A DNA stretch of 64,000 nucleotides from Myxococcales bacterium (GTDB taxonomy: Bacteria; Myxococcota_A; Polyangia; Polyangiales; Polyangiaceae). This document shows positions 18,305 to 27,119 of the stretch, one piece after another. Location of the stretch: contig JADJQX010000007.1 of assembly GCA_016712525.1 (NCBI GenBank), forward strand, positions 2,356,001 through 2,420,000. Direction: 5' to 3'. The notes beneath the pieces are model-generated. The model ran no database searches and was not told where the DNA came from. It saw only the letters and a program-made list of their open reading frames with translations. The position numbers and the translations under genes were made by a program. How positions within the stretch are numbered: the stretch's first letter is position 1; the number at the start of each line of letters is the position of its first letter.

Positions 18305-18326
18305 TCGACGCCTTCGGTGTCTCACG

Positions 18327-18357
18327 AGGCCCGCGCCCCTTCGAGGGTCGCGGGCCT
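18327..18357. terminator. Intrinsic terminator after the barrel genes
   Basis: AGGCCCGCG (18327-18335) pairs with CGCGGGCCT (18349-18357), with an inner CCC/GGG around TTCGA, followed by TCGTGTTT. It lies between convergent genes and can serve both. Confidence 0.75.
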
Positions 18358-18426
18358 TCGTGTTTCTCAGCGATTTCTCAAAGGTTCCGGGGCCTTACCC
18401 GGAGCTACACGCGAGCGCTGCCGCGG

Positions 18427-19338
18427 CTAGCGCTCCTCGTCCACGTCCCGTCGAGCGAGGTTCTCGGAGGCGACTCGCTGGGCGGTCACGAACGCCTGCG
18501 CGGCGAGGCGCGCGTAGGCATCGACCCGCGTGTAGACATGGTTCCCCGAGGCGGAGCAGCTCCCGCCCCGGGACACGACGCCGACGACCTCGCCCGTGGC
18601 CGCGTCGATCGCGGGGCCTCCCGAGTCGCCGCGGCAGGTGGCTTGGTCGACCTCGAACTCACGAGGCCCGAGGACGGCACCCGTTCGCGAGTTCGCCGCG
18701 GGGCCGATGGTGAGCACCGTGCTGTCGTTCCGAGCGACCTTGAGGCCCACGATGTTCGCGGGGCCACCGCCGAAGCCCACGGGGACCACACGGTCTCCGG
18801 GCTCGACGGGGCTATGCAGGCGCATCGGGAGGATCTTCGCGGGCACGGGCCTGTCGAGCACGAGGAACGCGACGTCGGCGTCGCAGAGGACCTGCCCCTT
18901 CGGATGAAGGGTGCGCTCGGCGCGGGCCACCGGCGCGTCCGACTCGGGCCGAACTTGCGAGCCGACGTAGACCGAGATGCGGCTCGGATCGACGTCGGCC
19001 GAGAGATGCACGCCGTTGTGCGATCGCCCGTCCGCGTCGCACGAAGGGGTGGCCGTGAGCGCGCGCGAGACGCAGTGACGCGCCGTCAGCACGAGGTTCG
19101 GAGCGACGAGCGCCCCGGAGCAGAGCGTGACGTGCTCGCCCGTGTCGTCGGCCGCGGTGGCCACGGCGACGACGCCACGCTGCGCATCGGTGAGGACGTA
19201 CGCCGGCGCGGGCTCCTTGGCGCTCGCTCGACCACACCCTGCGGAGACCACCGACATTCCCGCGACCACCACCGAAACGAGCCTGAGCCCCGTTCCCCCG
19301 GAAGGACCCGACCGTGCCGACCCGAACTTCATCGACAT
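18427..19338 (-). CDS. Trypsin-like serine protease lipoprotein
   Basis: 303 residues. The signal ends in a lipobox (SAGC, Cys35), so the enzyme is probably held in the envelope. The S1 peptidase triad is visible: His88 in TARHC, Asp155 in CDADVAFL and Ser239 in CRGDSGGP. The oxyanion-hole glycines are intact and cysteines occur at the usual TARHC and CRGD positions. The substrate is unknown. ATG 19338 has GAGAGAA upstream; ATG 19332 is an alternative. It is a single gene facing the barrel operon across a shared terminator. Confidence 0.88.
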   Translation of the reverse strand: MSMKFGSARSGPSGGTGLRLVSVVVAGMSVVSAGCGRASAKEPAPAYVLTDAQRGVVAVATAADDTGEHVTLCSGALVAPNLVLTARHCVSRALTATPSCDADGRSHNGVHLSADVDPSRISVYVGSQVRPESDAPVARAERTLHPKGQVLCDADVAFLVLDRPVPAKILPMRLHSPVEPGDRVVPVGFGGGPANIVGLKVARNDSTVLTIGPAANSRTGAVLGPREFEVDQATCRGDSGGPAIDAATGEVVGVVSRGGSCSASGNHVYTRVDAYARLAAQAFVTAQRVASENLARRDVDEER

Positions 19339-19426
19339 GGGTTCTCTCGACTTTCCGAGCCATCCCGAGAGGGAGGGCCATTCTTAAGCAATACGTGCGT
19401 TCGGCCTCTTGGGAAGGGTCATTCAC

Positions 19427-19518
19427 GCGAAAGATGCATACGAGATGCTTTCGCTTGCCCGGTTTTTTGCGTGCGCTATTGGGCCGCGCGCCACTCCGCA
19501 AAAGCATGCATCATGCAC
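19427..19518. repeat. Intergenic block of nested inverted repeats
   Basis: Three structures lie side by side in a 236-base gap. The first is a hairpin GCGAAA...TTTCGC with an inner GCAT/ATGC (19427-19454). The second is a perfect 8-base inverted repeat TTTTTGCG (19464-19471) / CGCAAAAA (19497-19504). The third is TGCATCATGCA (19508-19518). No gene is present. Confidence 0.6.
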
Positions 19519-19574
19519 TCGTCGGAGCCGGGCGCGCGCGACCGCGCGGTGCTACACTTCGAGCCCGCACGCGG

Positions 19575-20492
19575 TCAGATGCGGGTGCCTTCGAGCTGCG
19601 CGTTGAGCTCGGCGCCGACGAGCAGCGCGAGGCTCGTGAGCCATAGCCACACGAGCACGACCGCGACGGCCGCGAGGCTGCCGTAGTAGAGCGTGTACTG
19701 CCCGAGGGAGCTCACGTACGCCCCGAAGGCCCACGAGATCACGAGCCAGAGCACGATGGCGAGCGTCGCGCCGGGCCACACCCTACGACGCACGCTGCTC
19801 GTCTCGACGGCGAACCGATAGAAGACCGCGACGCCCGACACGGCGAGCCCGAAGAAACACGAGAGCGCGAGCACGTGGTCGAACGAGAGGCGAACGCGCT
19901 CGCCGACGTCACGCGCGGCCTCGACCAACGACGAGCCCGCAGGCCCTTGGGACACGAGCGGAGCGCTCGGCGGAATGGCCGCCGCGACCGACTCGAGCCC
20001 CACCGACGCGAACGCGACGAAGGCCAAGGCCACGAGGCCCGCGAGCACGAACGTGATCGCGATCGCCCGCTTTTTCCAGTAGGGGCGGCGCTTCGGCACG
20101 GCGAGCGCGCGCTCGAACGCGTCCATCATGCCGTGCACGCCCGACGACGCGAGCCACATGAACCCGACGAGCGCGAGGGGCGCCGCGGAGAGATCCGTGG
20201 CGGCGAGGCGCTCGAGCTCCCTCTTGCCGATCGTGGCGAAGGCCTGCGGGGCCGCCGCGAAGGCCGCGTCGACGAGCACCTCGACGCCTCGCGAGCGCGC
20301 GATTTTCCCCACGATCCAGCCCACCACGACGAGCAGAGGGAAGAGGCTCAGGAAGAAGTGGAACGCCATCGCCGGAGCCGCCGAGAGCCCGTCGTGGTGG
20401 TAGAGCCCCTCGACGAGGCGCCGCAGCACACGCGCGAGGCGCGCCCACAGCGGGGCCGTAGCGTCGAGCGGCGGCGACAGCTTGGTCACCAT
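19575..20492 (-). CDS. YihY/BrkB family inner-membrane protein
   Basis: 305 residues from ATG 20492, which has GGAGG eight bases upstream; an ATG at 20561 lacks one. The family signature is present: DGLSAAPAMAFHFFLSLFPL in the first membrane region, and six hydrophobic segments ending in YYGSLAAVAVVLVWLWLTSL. These proteins were once called RNase BN or BrkB; their biochemical role is not settled and a transport function is often proposed. Length is typical. It is monocistronic. Confidence 0.88.
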   Translation of the reverse strand: MVTKLSPPLDATAPLWARLARVLRRLVEGLYHHDGLSAAPAMAFHFFLSLFPLLVVVGWIVGKIARSRGVEVLVDAAFAAAPQAFATIGKRELERLAATDLSAAPLALVGFMWLASSGVHGMMDAFERALAVPKRRPYWKKRAIAITFVLAGLVALAFVAFASVGLESVAAAIPPSAPLVSQGPAGSSLVEAARDVGERVRLSFDHVLALSCFFGLAVSGVAVFYRFAVETSSVRRRVWPGATLAIVLWLVISWAFGAYVSSLGQYTLYYGSLAAVAVVLVWLWLTSLALLVGAELNAQLEGTRI

Positions 20493-20680
20493 GAGCGGAG
20501 CCTCCGAGCCGGGCTCCCTCGCCGCGACCTTCGCCCCTTCGCCTTCCGCCGACGCGCCCATTCGCCCGCACGGCTACCCCGAGCGTGCGGGCGCAGCAAG
20601 CGCGACCTCACCGGGGCCCAGGCTCGGGCCGCACCGGGCGGCTCCCGAGGGGCACGAATTTGTGTCACTCTCTCGGCGTG

Positions 20681-21319
20681 ATGAAGCCCCTCGCCCTGTT
20701 TTTCTGCGCTCTCTTGCCCATGTCGGCGTTGGCCTCGTCGGCCTGCTCGGACGGCATGAGCGACGATCCTGCCCAAGGCTCGGGAGACGCCGCGGCCGGG
20801 CGCCCCCGCCTCGCGAAGCCGATCATCGTCGAGGCGGCGTGCCCGATCGTGATCGACTCGCCGCCGCTCCTCGACAGCCCTCACGTCGCGATCGACACCC
20901 CTGTCACCTACAACTCGAACCCGCCCGCGAGCGGGCCGCACTACCCCATTTGGGCGGCCTTCCAAGAGTTCGAGAAGCCCGTCGACCGGCGCTACACGGT
21001 GCACGACCTCGAGCACGGCGCCGTGGTGGTGTCCTACAACTGCCAGGCGAAGGGCGCGGGCGACTGCGCGGCGATCCTCGCGGGGCTGCGCGCAGCCATC
21101 GCCACGCTCCCGAACGATCCCCTCTGCGACGGCCAGGGCACGCGTGTTCGAGCCGTGCTCACGCCCGATCCGTTGCTCGACGTCCCCATCGCCGCCGCGG
21201 GCTGGGGCTTCACGTACCGCGCCGAGTGCCTCGACCCGAAGTCGCTCGGCGCGTTCCTCCGCGACAACTACGGGCTCGGCCCGGAGTCGACCTGCGCGAG
21301 CGGCCAGCCGATGCTCTGA
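20681..21319 (+). CDS. DUF3105 domain lipoprotein
   Basis: 212 residues. The signal reaches ALASSAC (Cys about 22). The mature domain carries the DUF3105 hallmarks: TYNSNPPASGPHYPIWAAF, then YTVHDLEHGAVVVSYNC. The conserved histidines (GPH, VHDLEHG) suggest metal binding, but no activity is known for the family. The start is ATG 20681; a GTG directly before it would add one residue. It is divergent from yihY and convergent with the next gene. Confidence 0.8.
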   Translation: MKPLALFFCALLPMSALASSACSDGMSDDPAQGSGDAAAGRPRLAKPIIVEAACPIVIDSPPLLDSPHVAIDTPVTYNSNPPASGPHYPIWAAFQEFEKPVDRRYTVHDLEHGAVVVSYNCQAKGAGDCAAILAGLRAAIATLPNDPLCDGQGTRVRAVLTPDPLLDVPIAAAGWGFTYRAECLDPKSLGAFLRDNYGLGPESTCASGQPML

Positions 21320-21359
21320 GCCGCGCCGAGGCTCGGAGCGCGAGCGGCCACACCGAGCG

Positions 21360-22019
21360 TCAGAGCCCCTCGTGAGGGTTGTCGGGCCCGGGCGTGCTCG
21401 CCGACACGTCGACCCTCACGCCGGTCTCCGAAGGTGCCTCGGGCGTGGGCACGGAGGGCGCGGGCGCGGCCGATGCCGACGTCTGCGCCGCGACGGCCTC
21501 GCTCGCCTTCGCCTCGGCGGGTGGAGGGGCTTCGCTCGCCTTCGCCTCGGCCGGCGGAGGGGCTTCGCTCGCCTTCGCTTCGGCCGGCGGAGGGGCCTCG
21601 CTCGTCTTCGCTTCGGCGGGCGGCGCGTCGGCGCGGAGCTCTTCGTTGGTGATGTCCGGAGTGGAGCCGAGCACCTCGCGCTGGAGGGTCGTGGCGACGT
21701 TCTCGAAGGCGCGGCCCACCTCGCGCGCGCCCGACGCTACGACCCCCTCGATTTTCTCGGTCGGCACCATCGCCGCGGCCGACTTGGCCGCCGAGCCGAC
21801 GGCCTTCGCCGACGTCACGACCGCGCTCTCGATGGCCGCGAGGGGCACCTTCTCGGACGCGTGCTTCGCGGCCTCGGACACCTTGTGCGCCGACGAGAGC
21901 ACGACCTCCTCGATCTTCTGCGTGGGGACCGCATCGGCCGCGGCCTTCGCGCGCTTCAAGAGCGACCCGAGCCCCTCGGTCACCTCGGAGAGCATGTCCT
22001 TCTTCTTCCCGTCGCTCAT
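21360..22019 (-). CDS. Ala/Lys/Glu-rich protein with 11-residue C-terminal repeats
   Basis: 219 residues from ATG 22019; ATG 22049 would add MANGHTHHGG. There is no signal peptide, so it is cytoplasmic or associated with DNA or the envelope in an unknown way. The first half has three similar amphipathic helices, each introduced by VPTQKIEEVV, VPLAAIESAV or VPTEKIEGVV and spaced about 33 residues apart, an internal triplication. The second half contains four copies of the AEAKASEAPPP unit and ends in a Pro/Ser tail. No family is recognised. Confidence 0.65.
   Translation of the reverse strand: MSDGKKKDMLSEVTEGLGSLLKRAKAAADAVPTQKIEEVVLSSAHKVSEAAKHASEKVPLAAIESAVVTSAKAVGSAAKSAAAMVPTEKIEGVVASGAREVGRAFENVATTLQREVLGSTPDITNEELRADAPPAEAKTSEAPPPAEAKASEAPPPAEAKASEAPPPAEAKASEAVAAQTSASAAPAPSVPTPEAPSETGVRVDVSASTPGPDNPHEGL
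21496..21627. repeat. Four tandem 33-bp repeats inside the 21360 gene
   Basis: Units begin at 21496, 21529, 21562 and 21595 and differ by a few substitutions. They encode AEAKASEAPPP and keep the reading frame. Confidence 0.85.
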
Positions 22020-22094
22020 GCCCCCATGATGGGTGTGCCCGTTCGCCATGTAAAGCGCATGGCCAAGCCCCACGTTCTCGGTAAGGGTTGGGGG

Positions 22095-22568
22095 ATGGCC
22101 CTCACGCCCACGCGCCGCACACACCGCCACAAATACCTGATTACACTGTCTTTTTTGGCATGTGTCGGCACGGCGGCCTCGGCCTGCGGCGGTCCGTCCC
22201 ACGTCGCCGCCCCCACCCCGTCGGAGGGGAGCTCGGCGAACGTCGGCGCCGCCCTCGGAGACGCGGGGCCTCCCGACGATCCGACGGGAAAGTCCCCGCC
22301 ACCGAAGCTCACGCGCGTCCCGGCGCCGCTCTGCGGGTGCTCGCTCTGCAAGCCCGTGATCTCCGAGGACGCGTGCACGACCGACGCCGACTGCGCCCCC
22401 GCGACGCCCTGCCACGCGGAGGCGTGCGTGGCCCGATCGAAGGCCCAGGCGCTGCCCCCGGGCGTGTCGTGCACCGCCATCCTGAAGTGCGAGACGGTCG
22501 ACGCGAACACCTGCGGGTGCCTCGAGGGGCGCTGCGCGCTCTACCCTCGAAAAGACAAGGGCTCCTGA
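22095..22568 (+). CDS. Small cysteine-rich lipoprotein
   Basis: 157 residues. The signal peptide ends at TAASAC (Cys about 31). A Pro/Ser linker leads to a compact domain with ten or more cysteines (LCGCSLCKPV, DACTTDADCAPATPCHAEAC, NTCGCLEGRC), so a disulfide-knit extracellular domain is likely. The DADC...PC pattern resembles modules common in myxobacterial surface lipoproteins. The start overlaps a GGGGG purine run. Function unknown. Confidence 0.7.
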   Translation: MALTPTRRTHRHKYLITLSFLACVGTAASACGGPSHVAAPTPSEGSSANVGAALGDAGPPDDPTGKSPPPKLTRVPAPLCGCSLCKPVISEDACTTDADCAPATPCHAEACVARSKAQALPPGVSCTAILKCETVDANTCGCLEGRCALYPRKDKGS

Positions 22569-22593
22569 GCCGCCGCGCGCGACGGCCGCGAGC

Positions 22594-24825
22594 TCACCGG
22601 CGCGCGCGCACCTTCGGCTTCGCGGGCTCTTCGGCCGGCCTCAGCATGCGCACTTCGCTCGGGCGAGGCGCCGACGCCGTGCACCGGTTCCGACCGCTCC
22701 GCTTCGAGACGTAGAGGGCCTCGTCGGCGGCCTTGAAGAGCGTCTCCCAGCTGCTTCCGCCCTCGGGGAACGTGGCCATGCCGATCGAGCAGGTGACCTT
22801 GAGCGGGCCATTTTCGCTTTGGAACGTGGTCTTCTCGAGCTCCTCGCGGATGCGCTCGCCGAGCAACATCGCGCCCGCCTCGTCGGTCTGCTCGCAGAGG
22901 ACCACGAACTCTTCGCCGCCGAAGCGCGCCACCACGTCGGTCGATCGCTTCTGCCGCTTCAGGATCTCGCCGAGCCCCTTGATGACGACGTCGCCGACGT
23001 CGTGGCCGTAGGTGTCGTTGACCTTCTTGAAGAAGTCGATGTCGGTCACGAGCACGGAGAGCTTGCGGCCGAACCGCGCCGCCGCCGCGATCTTGGACTC
23101 GGCGGCCTCGAGCATGGCGCGTTTGTTGAGGAGCCCGGTCAAGCCGTCGGTCGTCGCCATGGTCTCGAGCTTCGCGACCATGCGCGCGTTCGAGAGCGAC
23201 ACGGCGAGGTGGCTCGCGAGCACCTCGAGCGTGGGTCGCACCGAGTCTCCGAAGGCGTGTTTTCGGCGCGCGCCGAGGATGAGCGTGCCGAGCGGGCGAT
23301 CGTGGAGGACGAGCGGCAGGACGAGCAGGCTCGGGAGCTTGGGCCACGAGAAACGCTTGCCGAGCACGACCTGGTGCTGCGGGTCGTACTCGCCCTTGTA
23401 CGGCAAGGGGAACTTGTTCTGCACGACCATCGAGACGAGCCCGGTGTTGTGCGAAAAACGCGACCCGACGAAGCCGTCGATGGAGCCGTCGTCGCACTCG
23501 GCCGCGACGATTTCGTGCGTTCGCGCGCCCTCGTCCCAGACGGTGACGGCGGCCAAATCGAAGCTCGCGATCTCGCGCGCCGCGCGCACCCCGGCGTTGA
23601 CGACGTCCTTCTCGCTGAGCGCCGCGCCGAGCGCCTGGGCCGCGCGATAGAGCTTGCCCTGCTCCACCTTGGCACGCTCGAGCTGCAGGAAGACGCGCTC
23701 GTTCTGGATGGCGCGGAGGCAATAGCGGGCGGCCTGCGCGGCGAGCTCCTGCTCTTGGGGCGAGAAGGGCTTGTTGTCCTTGCGGTCGATGACGAGCAGC
23801 CCTCGAAGCTGCGACTGCGCGTCACGGAGCGGCTCCTTCGCGGCGGGCCGCTTCCCCTGGGCCCGCCCCTCGTCGATGGCGGCCTCCTCGATCACGGGGA
23901 GCGCGCACAAAACACGCACCGGGCAGGGCCCCGCGTAGTAGGGCACCTTGAACGTGGGGCGCAGATTCTCGAGCGTGACCCGCTCGCGCTTCGCCACCGC
24001 GGCGCCGAGCACGCCGTCACCGACCGAGAAGGGCGCGTCGTGCACGTCGTCGGAGGCGGACGAGAGCTCGCTGATCCGGAGGTGCGTGCCGGCGTCGTTC
24101 TTCCAAAGGAGCACCGCCGTGTGGAGATCGAGGGTGCGACGGAGGAGCTCGAGGGCGTAGTGGACCGACTGGTGGATCTCTTCGACGCTCGAGCGGGCGA
24201 GCCGGTCCTCCGAGTGTTTCTCTTGGCCTTCGCCGGCCCCGAGCAAGCGGTAGCTCCGCGCGTCTTCCTTGAGCTTCACGAGCTCGTCGTCGAGCCTGGC
24301 GCGGGAGAGCGCCCTCACCCGGGCCACCTCGGCACGGAGGAACGCGACGTTGAGCGCGGTGAACGCGGCCCCGAACGCGGCGCGCGCGCCGAGCGGGGCG
24401 AGCGGAGCGTCGAGCACGACGCGGCGCACGAACGCCTCGAAGAGGAGCGCGAAGAGCAGAGTGCACCCGGCCGCACCCGGCCGCGCGAGCGCCGCGACGA
24501 ACGCCACGAGCACGTAGATGGCCGGCGACAGGCGGCCGTCGAGCGAGCCGTCGAGCCGCACGACCGCGGCCAGCACGAACGCCGACGACAGCGCTCCGAG
24601 CTCGAAGTCGACCGCGAACGGCGCCTCTCCGGTCACGCGCACACGCGCCCTCGCTGCGCGCGCCACGAAGAGGGCGAACACGAGGGCGACCACGGCGTCG
24701 CTGACGGTGCTGCGCGTGGTGGGAGGGGTGCAGAGGTAGGCGGAGAGCCCACCTATGGCGCCCAAGGCGATCCCCTTTCTTGCGATGCGGCGAAGGGCGA
24801 GGACGGCCAGGACCAGCGGTTCCAT
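22594..24825 (-). CDS. Membrane diguanylate cyclase with two GAF domains
   Basis: 743 residues from ATG 24825. It makes the second messenger c-di-GMP from GTP. Several membrane helices fill residues 1-190. Two GAF-type sensor domains follow (about 235-400 and 415-570). The GGDEF domain carries the active-site GGEEF at about 633-637, and the RxxD inhibitory site (RSTD) sits exactly five residues before it, so both activity and product inhibition should be intact. The conserved DHFKxxND-like helix appears as DIDFFKKVNDTYGHDVGD. The C-terminus is a short basic tail. No EAL or HD-GYP partner is nearby. Confidence 0.93.
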   Translation of the reverse strand: MEPLVLAVLALRRIARKGIALGAIGGLSAYLCTPPTTRSTVSDAVVALVFALFVARAARARVRVTGEAPFAVDFELGALSSAFVLAAVVRLDGSLDGRLSPAIYVLVAFVAALARPGAAGCTLLFALLFEAFVRRVVLDAPLAPLGARAAFGAAFTALNVAFLRAEVARVRALSRARLDDELVKLKEDARSYRLLGAGEGQEKHSEDRLARSSVEEIHQSVHYALELLRRTLDLHTAVLLWKNDAGTHLRISELSSASDDVHDAPFSVGDGVLGAAVAKRERVTLENLRPTFKVPYYAGPCPVRVLCALPVIEEAAIDEGRAQGKRPAAKEPLRDAQSQLRGLLVIDRKDNKPFSPQEQELAAQAARYCLRAIQNERVFLQLERAKVEQGKLYRAAQALGAALSEKDVVNAGVRAAREIASFDLAAVTVWDEGARTHEIVAAECDDGSIDGFVGSRFSHNTGLVSMVVQNKFPLPYKGEYDPQHQVVLGKRFSWPKLPSLLVLPLVLHDRPLGTLILGARRKHAFGDSVRPTLEVLASHLAVSLSNARMVAKLETMATTDGLTGLLNKRAMLEAAESKIAAAARFGRKLSVLVTDIDFFKKVNDTYGHDVGDVVIKGLGEILKRQKRSTDVVARFGGEEFVVLCEQTDEAGAMLLGERIREELEKTTFQSENGPLKVTCSIGMATFPEGGSSWETLFKAADEALYVSKRSGRNRCTASAPRPSEVRMLRPAEEPAKPKVRARR

Positions 24826-24939
24826 GGGGCTCGTCGTCGGTATCAGAGCCCGCGAGAGGTGGCCCAATTTCCGGCGATGCCGATCTTGCGCAAGGGGACA
24901 TGGGCCGCCGATTTCGATCGAGCTTTTCGCTCCCTGATT

Positions 24940-24945
24940 TAGATT
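24940..24945 (+). promoter_or_regulatory. -10 element of a probable leaderless promoter (rhomboid)
   Basis: TAGATT ends 6 bases before the GTG at 24952. No Shine-Dalgarno site or clear -35 is seen. Confidence 0.45.
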
Positions 24946-24951
24946 GCGCCC

Positions 24952-25881
24952 GTGACCGAGGCGAGCGATCCGGAAGACCAGCGCGAGACGTTCGCCGAAC
25001 GTTTGCGCGAGGTGCTCCTCGGCCCGAAGGACCTCGAGGAGGCGACCGTCACGCGGGGGCTCGTGCTGCTCTCGGTCGGGGTCTACGCCGCGTGTGTGCT
25101 CTTTTCGTTCTCGCCGCGCGCGATCCTCCAGATCCCGCAGGACACGATGCTGCTCTTCGGGGCGAACCTCGCCTCGCTCACGGTGGGCGACCGGCGCCTC
25201 GAGTCGCTGCTCGCGTCGGTGTTCCTCCACTTCGACGTGATCCACCTCACCTTCAACATGATCGCCCTCCGCTCGGTCGGACCCTTCGTCGAGCGCAGCG
25301 TCGGGAAGGCTCGCTACTTTCCCCTCGTCTTGGGCTCGGGCATCGTCGCGAGCGCCACGAGCGCGCTCGTCGGGTGGACCGCGACCGAGCGCCTCAGCGC
25401 GGGCGCCTCGGGGGCCATCTGCGGCATCATCGGCGCCGCGGCCGTCCTCGGGTACCGCACGCAGGGCCCCAAAGGGCCCGTCACGACCGCCATGGCGAAG
25501 TGGCTCGCGGCCACGATGCTGCTCGGCTTCGTGGCGCGGTTCGACAACTGGGCCCATGGCGGGGGCGCGGTCGCCGGCGCCTTGCTCGCCGCGTCGTGGC
25601 GGCGCGGTGTCACGCACGACGAAAAACGCGTGAGCCTCGTCGTAGGCGCCTGCGTGCTCGCGCTCGTCGGGACGGCCGGGGCGGTGGCCTACCGCGATCT
25701 CACGGACCGGTACCTCTTCCTCGGCATCGACGAGCGCTTGCGCGTCGCCGAACAAGCGCTCGCGACGAACCGCTGCGACGTGGCCGTCGAGGCCGCCGAT
25801 CGTGCCCTACGGCTCGGGCGGCGCGACCCCGTGGCGGTCGACGTGGCGACCCGCATCCGCCGCCGATGTGGCGCCGAATGA
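24952..25881 (+). CDS. Rhomboid family intramembrane serine protease
   Basis: 309 residues, GTG start. The catalytic dyad of rhomboids is present: Ser154 in GASGAICG and His202 in NWAHGGG. The HLTFNM helix (HxxxN) stabilises the oxyanion. Six or seven membrane segments surround them. Residues 1-30 form a charged cytoplasmic lead, and the last 60 residues, rich in Arg and Ala with RVAEQALATNRCDVAVEAAD, read like one TPR-like helix pair outside the membrane. Substrates are not predictable. It diverges from the GGDEF gene. Confidence 0.9.
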   Translation: MTEASDPEDQRETFAERLREVLLGPKDLEEATVTRGLVLLSVGVYAACVLFSFSPRAILQIPQDTMLLFGANLASLTVGDRRLESLLASVFLHFDVIHLTFNMIALRSVGPFVERSVGKARYFPLVLGSGIVASATSALVGWTATERLSAGASGAICGIIGAAAVLGYRTQGPKGPVTTAMAKWLAATMLLGFVARFDNWAHGGGAVAGALLAASWRRGVTHDEKRVSLVVGACVLALVGTAGAVAYRDLTDRYLFLGIDERLRVAEQALATNRCDVAVEAADRALRLGRRDPVAVDVATRIRRRCGAE

Positions 25882-26006
25882 GGCGCGAAGCCCGGGCGGT
25901 ACACGCCGTCGGCGGGCGAGGAGACAGTTCGGGATCGACGAAGCGAGGTTCCGTATGGGAAGCCCGTTGATTTTCTCCCGTCCCTCGCCAAGAGCTCCAA
26001 AGCGTC

Positions 26007-26025
26007 GTCGGTCCGAAACACCGAC
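26007..26025. promoter_or_regulatory. Inverted repeat upstream of the MBL-fold gene
   Basis: GTCGGT (26007-26012), 7 bases, ACCGAC (26020-26025): a perfect 6-7-6 palindrome just before the -10-like TAGGGT at 26033-26038. It is a possible operator. Confidence 0.35.
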
Positions 26026-26032
26026 AGGCTGC

Positions 26033-26038
26033 TAGGGT
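26033..26038 (+). promoter_or_regulatory. -10 element of a probable leaderless promoter (MBL-fold gene)
   Basis: TAGGGT lies 7 bases before the ATG at 26046; no Shine-Dalgarno site is present. Confidence 0.4.
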
Positions 26039-26045
26039 AGACCGC

Positions 26046-27119
26046 ATGGCGACGCTCCCCGAAGAATGCATTCTGCACGTGCTCGACGAGGCCTACGACG
26101 AGCCCGTGGCGGCCGCGCAGCTCCGAAAGACCGTCGAGGCAGGCGCGAAGCTCGCCGAGCGGTTCGCCAAGGGGCCTCGGGCGCTCGCGGTGCGATCGCT
26201 CCCGCTGACGACGCTCCCCTACCCCACGCGGTACGCCTTCAACGCCGCCGCCATCTCGCCCGCGCCGTTCGTGACGCTTACGCACAGGTGCCTCGTCGTG
26301 CAGTTTCTCCAGGGCGGGACCCCGAAGACGCTCCTCTTCAACCCGTCCGACATCGAGGCGGCCCGCGCGACGCCCTTCTTCGCGCGGCTCACGGCCGAGG
26401 TGGGGCCGAAGGTCGCCTCGCTCATGGCGCGCGCCTACGATTCGCTCGAGACCCAGCTCGCGGGCCTGGGCCTCCACCCCGAGGACGTCGACTACGTCGC
26501 CTTCGACCACTTCCACACCCAAGATCTGCGTGGCCTCCTCGGCACGAACGGCGGCCGTGAGCCTCGCTTCCCGAACGCGGTGCTCCTCGCCCCGAAGGCC
26601 GAGTGGGACACGTGGGACGATCTCCACCCCGTGCAACGCGCGTGGTTCGTGGCCGAAGGGCGCGCGAACGTGCGCATGGGCAACGTGTGCCTCACCGAGA
26701 ACGATCTCGCCCTCGGCGACGGGGTCATGCTCCTCCGGACGCCGGGCCACACCGTGGGGAACCAAACGCTCTTCGTCTGCACGGAGTCGGGCGTGTGGGG
26801 CTCGAGCGAGAACGGCACCGCGGCCGACAGCTGGTCACCGCTCGAGAGCCGGATTCCCGGCATCGCGGCGACGGCGAAGGCCCAAGAGCTCGACGTCGTC
26901 ATGAACACGAACACCCCCGAGCTCTATGCGCGGCAGTACACGTCGATGATGCTCGAGAAGACGATCGCGTCTCGTGTCGCGCGCGCCCCCGGCTTCGTCC
27001 AGATGCTCTCGTCGAGCGAGGTCACGGCGCACGTCACGGCCCCGTTCCTCACGCCCACGGTCACGTTCGGGGGCCTCTCGTCGGGCACGATCGTGCGCCG
27101 CCCGAGGAGCGCCTCGTGA
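26046..27119 (+). CDS. MBL-fold protein with altered metal motif
   Basis: 357 residues, no signal peptide, so cytoplasmic. The metallo-beta-lactamase fold is suggested by YVAFDHFHTQDLRGLLG, MLLRTPGHTVGNQTLFV and the following WGSSENG. In place of the usual HxHxDH the first motif reads H-F-H-T-Q-D-L, with one extra residue and no third His. The PGHT motif and the later acidic SSEN are kept. The active site may bind one metal or use other ligands. The small membrane-protein gene downstream starts inside its stop codon. Confidence 0.7.
   Translation: MATLPEECILHVLDEAYDEPVAAAQLRKTVEAGAKLAERFAKGPRALAVRSLPLTTLPYPTRYAFNAAAISPAPFVTLTHRCLVVQFLQGGTPKTLLFNPSDIEAARATPFFARLTAEVGPKVASLMARAYDSLETQLAGLGLHPEDVDYVAFDHFHTQDLRGLLGTNGGREPRFPNAVLLAPKAEWDTWDDLHPVQRAWFVAEGRANVRMGNVCLTENDLALGDGVMLLRTPGHTVGNQTLFVCTESGVWGSSENGTAADSWSPLESRIPGIAATAKAQELDVVMNTNTPELYARQYTSMMLEKTIASRVARAPGFVQMLSSSEVTAHVTAPFLTPTVTFGGLSSGTIVRRPRSAS

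Noticed and set aside
21496..21627. Tandem repeat array considered as CRISPR
   Set aside because: Units are directly adjacent with no spacers and encode an in-frame protein repeat.
22819..24942. Open frame of 707 codons opposite the diguanylate cyclase
   Set aside because: Shadow of the GAF-GGDEF gene; low-complexity Arg/Glu/Asp protein without recognisable domains.
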